Positions 40,166-44,227 of a stretch of 44,227 nucleotides of DNA are shown one piece after another; the first letter of the stretch is position 1; every line of letters begins with the position of its first letter. Origin of the DNA: Dehalococcoidia bacterium (GTDB lineage Bacteria > Chloroflexota > Dehalococcoidia > Lucifugimonadales > UBA3495). The notes under the pieces are model-generated. The model was not told where the DNA came from and did no database searches. It saw only the letters and a program-made list of their open reading frames with translations. The stretch is from contig PBPE01000033.1 in the NCBI GenBank assembly GCA_002724585.1, forward strand, positions 1-44,227, read 5' to 3'. The position numbers and the translations under genes were made by a program.

Positions 40166-41719
40166 ATGCAGGGAAGAGTAATAATGGTACAGGGTACCGC
40201 ATCACATGTAGGGAAGAGTATATTGGTATCTGCTCTATGCCGTATCTTCAAGCAAGATGGATATAAAGTTTGTCCGTTCAAAGCCCAAAACATGTCAAAT
40301 AACTCGCATGTGACTCCAAGTGGGGGAGAAATTGGGAGAGCACAAGCGGTGCAGGCTGAAGCAGCAGGAGTAGACTCAAGAGTGGAAATGAATCCTGTAT
40401 TGTTGAAACCTGAAGCAGACCACACCTCCCAAGTTGTCCTTATGGGAAAACCCCTACGATCAGCAAAAGCTCTAGATTATTTTTCTTTGAAAACTCAACT
40501 ATGGGAGTCTGTACAAGCCTCGCTAGATATATTAAGAGAACAATATGACATCGTCGTAATTGAAGGAGCTGGAAGTCCTGCGGAAATAAATTTAAAAGCC
40601 AACGAAATAGTTAATATGCGAGTTGCTATGTATTGCGGCGCCCCAGTCCTACTATGTGGAGATATCGACCGAGGAGGCGTATTTGCGTCTCTAATTGGAA
40701 CACTCGAACTCCTAGAACCCGAAGAAAAAGACCTAATCAAGGGATTCATAATAAACAAATTCAGAGGTGACCAGAATCTTCTGACTGACGGGCTAGACTG
40801 GTTAGAAAACAGGACTGGGATCCCCGTAGCGGGTGTCATACATCATTATAACGACATTCACATACCTGAAGAGGACTCTGTAGCCCTTGACTTACCAAAC
40901 CGCAGTCAGTCCAAATTCGCATTGGACATAGTAGTGATACAGATACCCCATATATCTAATTTTGATGATTTTGATCCCTTGACCCGAGAAGCAGGAGTCA
41001 GACTTAGATACGTATCAAACAAAGATGAAATGGGCTGCCCAGATTTGATAATACTCCCTGGAAGCAAAACGACTATACCCGATCTAAAATGGATGGAAGA
41101 ACAGGGCATATCTGACCTAGTAATATCTCTTCATGCTGCGGGAACCCCAGTGATAGGGATATGCGGAGGATACCAAATGCTAGGTCAGGAACTGCACGAT
41201 CCCAAACATATTGAGTCCAATCTAACCGAGTATCCAGGCTTGGGCTTATTACCTATAAGCACAATCTTTGAAGGAAGCAAAGAAACCCACCGCATACAAG
41301 CGACCGTTGCGAAAGCCGAAGGATTACTAACAGGAGCGCTATCAGCTCCGATTACCGGATACGAAATACATATGGGCCGAACCTACGAAGCAATAACAGA
41401 TCAACCCTTTCTTATAAAAGCAAGGGAAGACCATGAGGAATCTGCGCCAATGAAATCTGACGGAGCTCTAAACGAAAATGGAGATGTTCTAGGAACTTAC
41501 ATCCATGGCCTCTTCCATAACGTTCAACTTCGACAGTGCATTCTAAAACAAGTAGCAAATCGACGAGGGATAGATATCACGTTTTCGCAGCAGCAGCTGA
41601 CTATGGATCAAGAATACGACAAACTAGCAGACTGGGTTCGATCAAGAATAGACATGGCTCTCATATATGACATAACCGGTCTCAACAATAGCCATGACAT
41701 TTTGGAAGAAGCTGTCTGA
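40166..41719 (+). CDS. cbiP: Cobyric acid synthase
   Basis: 517-aa glutamine-dependent amidotransferase (CbiP/CobQ) amidating side chains b, d, e and g. N-terminal P-loop variant 'VQGTASHVGKSILVSALCRIF' (about 8-28), 'CPFKAQNMSNNS', 'VIEGAGSPAEINLKANEIVNM' and 'LCGDIDRGGVFASL'. C-terminal amidotransferase domain with 'LIILPGSKTTIPDL', nucleophile Cys in 'GICGGYQMLG' and His in 'GTYIHGLF'. Two bases after the cobC stop; its TGA overlaps the ATG of cobU. Confidence 0.96.
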   Translation: MQGRVIMVQGTASHVGKSILVSALCRIFKQDGYKVCPFKAQNMSNNSHVTPSGGEIGRAQAVQAEAAGVDSRVEMNPVLLKPEADHTSQVVLMGKPLRSAKALDYFSLKTQLWESVQASLDILREQYDIVVIEGAGSPAEINLKANEIVNMRVAMYCGAPVLLCGDIDRGGVFASLIGTLELLEPEEKDLIKGFIINKFRGDQNLLTDGLDWLENRTGIPVAGVIHHYNDIHIPEEDSVALDLPNRSQSKFALDIVVIQIPHISNFDDFDPLTREAGVRLRYVSNKDEMGCPDLIILPGSKTTIPDLKWMEEQGISDLVISLHAAGTPVIGICGGYQMLGQELHDPKHIESNLTEYPGLGLLPISTIFEGSKETHRIQATVAKAEGLLTGALSAPITGYEIHMGRTYEAITDQPFLIKAREDHEESAPMKSDGALNENGDVLGTYIHGLFHNVQLRQCILKQVANRRGIDITFSQQQLTMDQEYDKLADWVRSRIDMALIYDITGLNNSHDILEEAV

Positions 41720-42276
41720 TGGCCCGCGATATCACATTAATTACCGGGGGAGTTAGATCGGGGAAAAGCGCGTTTGCCGAACGACTAATTCCTCCAGACA
41801 GCACCGAAGTCTTCTACATGGCCACTGGAGTCGCAAGTGACGAGGAGATGCACATACGAGTACAACGACATCAAGCGAGGCGTCCTAGTCACTGGGTAAC
41901 TCTTGAAGAGCCTATGCATATTGTTAGCAGACTAGAAAATGAACTAAGCAATCGAGATCAACCAAACCATATTCTCTTGGATTCATTGGACGTCTGGATC
42001 AGCAACCTACTTTTATACCATGAAACCCTACCCTATCTCGACGTCGAACAGAAAATATTAAGTGAGATTGACCAGCTTATAACAATTTGTAAAAACCATA
42101 CCGGTACAATAACCATTGTTAGCAGCGAAGTTGGATTAAGCCTAGTGTCTTCTAATAAATTAGGCCGTTACTTCCAAGATTTACTAGGCATCGCAAATCA
42201 AAATATTGCAACTGTCGCTGACAAAGTATATTTAATAATTTCTGGATTGCCGCTCCAAATCAAGAATGTAGGTTAA
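41719..42276 (+). CDS. cobU: Adenosylcobinamide kinase / adenosylcobinamide-phosphate guanylyltransferase
   Basis: 185-aa bifunctional CobU that phosphorylates adenosylcobinamide and then transfers GMP to give AdoCbi-GDP. P-loop 'GGVRSGKS' (residues 10-17), the GMP-accepting His in 'RVQRHQARRPSHW' (about 47-59), 'LLDSLDVWISNLLL' and the family ending 'QNIATVADKVYLIISGLPL'. The stretch 'SSEVGLSLVSSNKLGRYFQDLLG' matches CobU. The ATG overlaps the previous stop by one base, indicating coupled translation. Confidence 0.95.
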   Translation: MARDITLITGGVRSGKSAFAERLIPPDSTEVFYMATGVASDEEMHIRVQRHQARRPSHWVTLEEPMHIVSRLENELSNRDQPNHILLDSLDVWISNLLLYHETLPYLDVEQKILSEIDQLITICKNHTGTITIVSSEVGLSLVSSNKLGRYFQDLLGIANQNIATVADKVYLIISGLPLQIKNVG

Positions 42277-42296
42277 TAAAGGTCGTTAGGACTAGA

Positions 42297-43226
42297 ATGA
42301 CATTGAAAATAGTGGACGACAATTCATTCTCAGTCGAAGCCTTAGGTATAAGGACAGCCACATGCACTGTCCGTGTACCAGGAGTATGTGGGGAATTAGT
42401 CCAAGGTTTATCTGATAATCATCCCTTTTTGGTAACGTGCCCGATTGACTTCTTTTCTAAAGTAACAGTCGAGATATATGAAAGAGACGGTTTCATTATT
42501 TGCAGCGAAGGGTTTGCCAAATCAGCAGAAGCAGTCAGAAAAACAGCCGCCTATTTGAAAAAGACTGATATTTCGGCACGAACGATTATACAAAATCCCA
42601 TGCCAAGAGGTAAGGGATTCGGGAGTAGTAGTGCAGACATTACGGGTTGTATTGCCTCGACTAGCATAGCGCTTGGACAAACACTCACACCAACAGAAAT
42701 ATCGAATATCGCATTAGAAATAGAACCTACCGATGCAGTTATGTACCCAGGAATAGCTTTATTCGACTACAAACAAGGCAAGTTATCAGAGGAATTAGGA
42801 TCAGCTCCACCAATGGAGATAATAGCTCTCGATTTTGGAGGTTTTGTTGATACAGTACTATTCAATCAAGTAGATCGCCAGTCTGCTTGGGAATCGATAA
42901 AATCAGATACCGAAAAAGCTTTGGAACTAGTGAGATCAGGTCTGAATAATGGGGATCCCACATTGATAGCTGAAGGATCCACTATCAGTGCATTAGCCAG
43001 TCAAAAAATATCTGAGAAACAATACATGGACGATGTCTTGCAGTTCTCTAAAGCGGTAGGAGGTCTTGGAATATGCGTTGGCCACAGTGGAACTGTAATA
43101 GGCGTTTTGCTTGATGGCAAAGCTAAGGTCGGCAAATATGTATTTCGGCAAGCAAGATCCTGTTTCCCGTTAGCGGAAGAGATTTACCATTTCCGGATTA
43201 TTGATGGCGGAATAAGACTAATATGA
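42297..43226 (+). CDS. pduX: GHMP kinase, probable L-threonine kinase
   Basis: 309-aa GHMP-family kinase. The opening 'VRVPGVCGELVQGLSDNHPFLVTCPID' (about 23-49) is typical of PduX, the ATP-dependent L-threonine kinase of cobalamin synthesis. The ATP loop is 'NPMPRGKGFGSSSADITG' (about 100-117), and 'GLGICVGHSGTVIG' is the third GHMP motif. It makes threonine phosphate for the CobD decarboxylase in the same operon, so both steps of aminopropanol phosphate supply are present. Last cobalamin gene of the operon; it begins 20 bases after cobU. Confidence 0.9.
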   Translation: MTLKIVDDNSFSVEALGIRTATCTVRVPGVCGELVQGLSDNHPFLVTCPIDFFSKVTVEIYERDGFIICSEGFAKSAEAVRKTAAYLKKTDISARTIIQNPMPRGKGFGSSSADITGCIASTSIALGQTLTPTEISNIALEIEPTDAVMYPGIALFDYKQGKLSEELGSAPPMEIIALDFGGFVDTVLFNQVDRQSAWESIKSDTEKALELVRSGLNNGDPTLIAEGSTISALASQKISEKQYMDDVLQFSKAVGGLGICVGHSGTVIGVLLDGKAKVGKYVFRQARSCFPLAEEIYHFRIIDGGIRLI

Positions 43227-43322
43227 TTCAAACCGCATGGACTGCCATGATCGTCTACGGTACCATGTAACCCAAATAACTACTCTTAACTTCAACATAT
43301 CTTTAGAGAGGCAAATATCGCA

Positions 43323-44227
43323 ATGGCAGAATATAAATTAGCCGTAATAGCAGGGGACGGTGTAGGTCCAGAAGTAATTTCTGAAGGGAAAAAGGTTTTA
43401 GACGCATTAAGTAAATCCAATCCAAATCTCAAATTTACATATAATGATTTACCTTGGGGTTCTGCTTACTATCGTGAGACTGGCAAAATGATGCCAGATG
43501 ACGGACTCGAAACATTAAAAAGCAACCAGGCAATATTTTTTGGAGCTGTAGGTGATCCCAACATACCGGACCATATCACGCTGCAAGGCTTATTGCTGCC
43601 AATGAGGCGAGCTTTTGACCAGGCTATATCTATCAGGCCTTGTTATCTGCATCCTGGCGTGGATTCACCTATCGTTGGAAAGAAACCCGGAGACATTGAT
43701 ATGGTCATATACAGGGAAAACACAGAAGGAGAATATGCTCCGGTCGGTGGCAGGCTATATCCTGGAACTCCTCATGAAACGGTTATTCAAACAGGAGTGT
43801 TCACAAAGCGAGGAACAGAACGAATTATTAGAGCAGCTTTTGAAGGCTGCATATTAAGAAACAAACAAAATAAGGTCACCTCAGTAACTAAATCAAACGC
43901 ACAAGCTTTCAGCATGGTATTTTGGGATGAAGTCTTTGAGGAAGTAGCTTCTGATTATCCTCAAATACAAACGGAATCTCTATTGGTAGACAGGGCTGCT
44001 ATGGATCTAGCCCGTTGGCCAGAAAGCTTTGACGTAATTGTAGCTTCCAACCTTTTTGCAGATATCCTGTCAGATATCGCTGCTGTTGTCACAGGTAGTA
44101 TGGGATTAGCAGCTAGCGCTAACATCAATCCAGAACGAGAATATCCTTCTATGTTTGAGTCTGTACATGGCGCGGCTTTTGATATCGCTGGAAAAGGAAT
44201 AGCAAATCCTCTGGCAACTATATCAGC
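43323..44227 (+). CDS. Isopropylmalate/tartrate/D-malate dehydrogenase family protein (3' end off the window)
   Basis: Metal- and NAD-dependent beta-decarboxylating dehydrogenase; 301 codons are present and the frame is open to the right edge, so the track shows only a shadow frame. Visible: 'LAVIAGDGVGPEVISEG' (residues 6-22), 'FFGAVGDPNIPDH', 'RPCYLHPGVDSP', and 'IYRENTEGEYAPVGGR' (about 139-154). The 'GEYAPVGGR...VFTKRGTERI' region is more like tartrate/D-malate dehydrogenases (TTUC type) than LeuB, where this loop differs. A LeuB role cannot be excluded. ATG with AGAGAGG about 12 bases upstream. It follows pduX by 96 bases and is probably not part of cobalamin synthesis. Confidence 0.85.
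   Translation, partial: MAEYKLAVIAGDGVGPEVISEGKKVLDALSKSNPNLKFTYNDLPWGSAYYRETGKMMPDDGLETLKSNQAIFFGAVGDPNIPDHITLQGLLLPMRRAFDQAISIRPCYLHPGVDSPIVGKKPGDIDMVIYRENTEGEYAPVGGRLYPGTPHETVIQTGVFTKRGTERIIRAAFEGCILRNKQNKVTSVTKSNAQAFSMVFWDEVFEEVASDYPQIQTESLLVDRAAMDLARWPESFDVIVASNLFADILSDIAAVVTGSMGLAASANINPEREYPSMFESVHGAAFDIAGKGIANPLATIS

Noticed and set aside
43615-43857. 80-aa plus-strand ORF
   Set aside because: Lies in another frame inside the clearly recognisable dehydrogenase that runs off the right edge.

Overview
This is a moderately AT-rich bacterial chromosomal window, densely packed with genes on both strands. It has no phage, insertion sequence or CRISPR array. The families present are MmgE/PrpD, two luciferase-like flavin oxidoreductases, NIPSNAP, SMP-30, CoA-hydratases, a TlyA/CinA pair, a YacL-IspD-IspF-CysS row and a long cobalamin operon. 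Together they suggest a free-living Chloroflexota bacterium, possibly of the SAR202/Dehalococcoidia kind. That placement is inference from gene content only. UGA is an ordinary stop here (several genes end in TGA, some overlapping the next start), but two genes appear to read an in-frame UGA as selenocysteine.

Layout. 1-3.4 kb: truncated enoyl-CoA hydratase, MOSC protein, MmgE/PrpD protein, LON-domain protein. 3.5-5.8 kb (all minus): a BtuF-like cobalamin-binding protein with UGA at the second Cys of its CxxC motif, a CADD-like (p-aminobenzoate synthase type) di-metal protein, and an OsmC-family protein with UGA at its catalytic C-terminal Cys. Both UGA codons are followed by a hairpin at the distance expected of a bacterial SECIS element. 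6-9.8 kb: yacL-like PIN/TRAM, ispD, ispF, cysS. 9.9-13.9 kb: FAD-linked oxidase, an unrecognised 56-aa ORF with a strong promoter, ornithine cyclodeaminase-like protein, 2-hydroxyacid dehydrogenase, tRNA-Ser(GGA). 14-17.4 kb: a four-gene phosphonate/phosphate-type ABC importer whose first permease has no standard start codon. 17.4-23.4 kb: DUF3800-like protein lacking conserved acids, ribosomal protein bL25, alpha/beta hydrolase, SnoaL-like protein, LLM oxidoreductase, NIPSNAP, MFS. 23.5-25.8 kb: queF and a queuosine-precursor transporter, a Cys-rich 50-aa ORF, and a protein with a primase-type winged-helix C-terminus. 25.9-32.8 kb: alcohol dehydrogenase, SMP-30, enoyl-CoA hydratase, tlyA, cinA-type amidase, second LLM, MBL-fold hydrolase, small membrane protein, VOC protein.

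32.9-43.2 kb is a single-direction cobalamin operon. It opens with a promoter, a cobalamin riboswitch and an intrinsic terminator, and continues cbiA, cobO, cobT, cobS, cbiB, cobD, cobC, cbiP, cobU, pduX. The set covers side-chain amidation, adenosylation, aminopropanol-phosphate supply (threonine kinase plus decarboxylase), its attachment, GDP activation and nucleotide-loop joining. The early corrin-ring enzymes are not in the window. A tartrate/isopropylmalate-type dehydrogenase runs off the right edge.

The most notable result is the pair of probable selenoproteins. An OsmC-type selenoprotein has precedent, whereas a selenocysteine form of the cytosolic BtuF-like family (CxxU) is one I do not recall being described.
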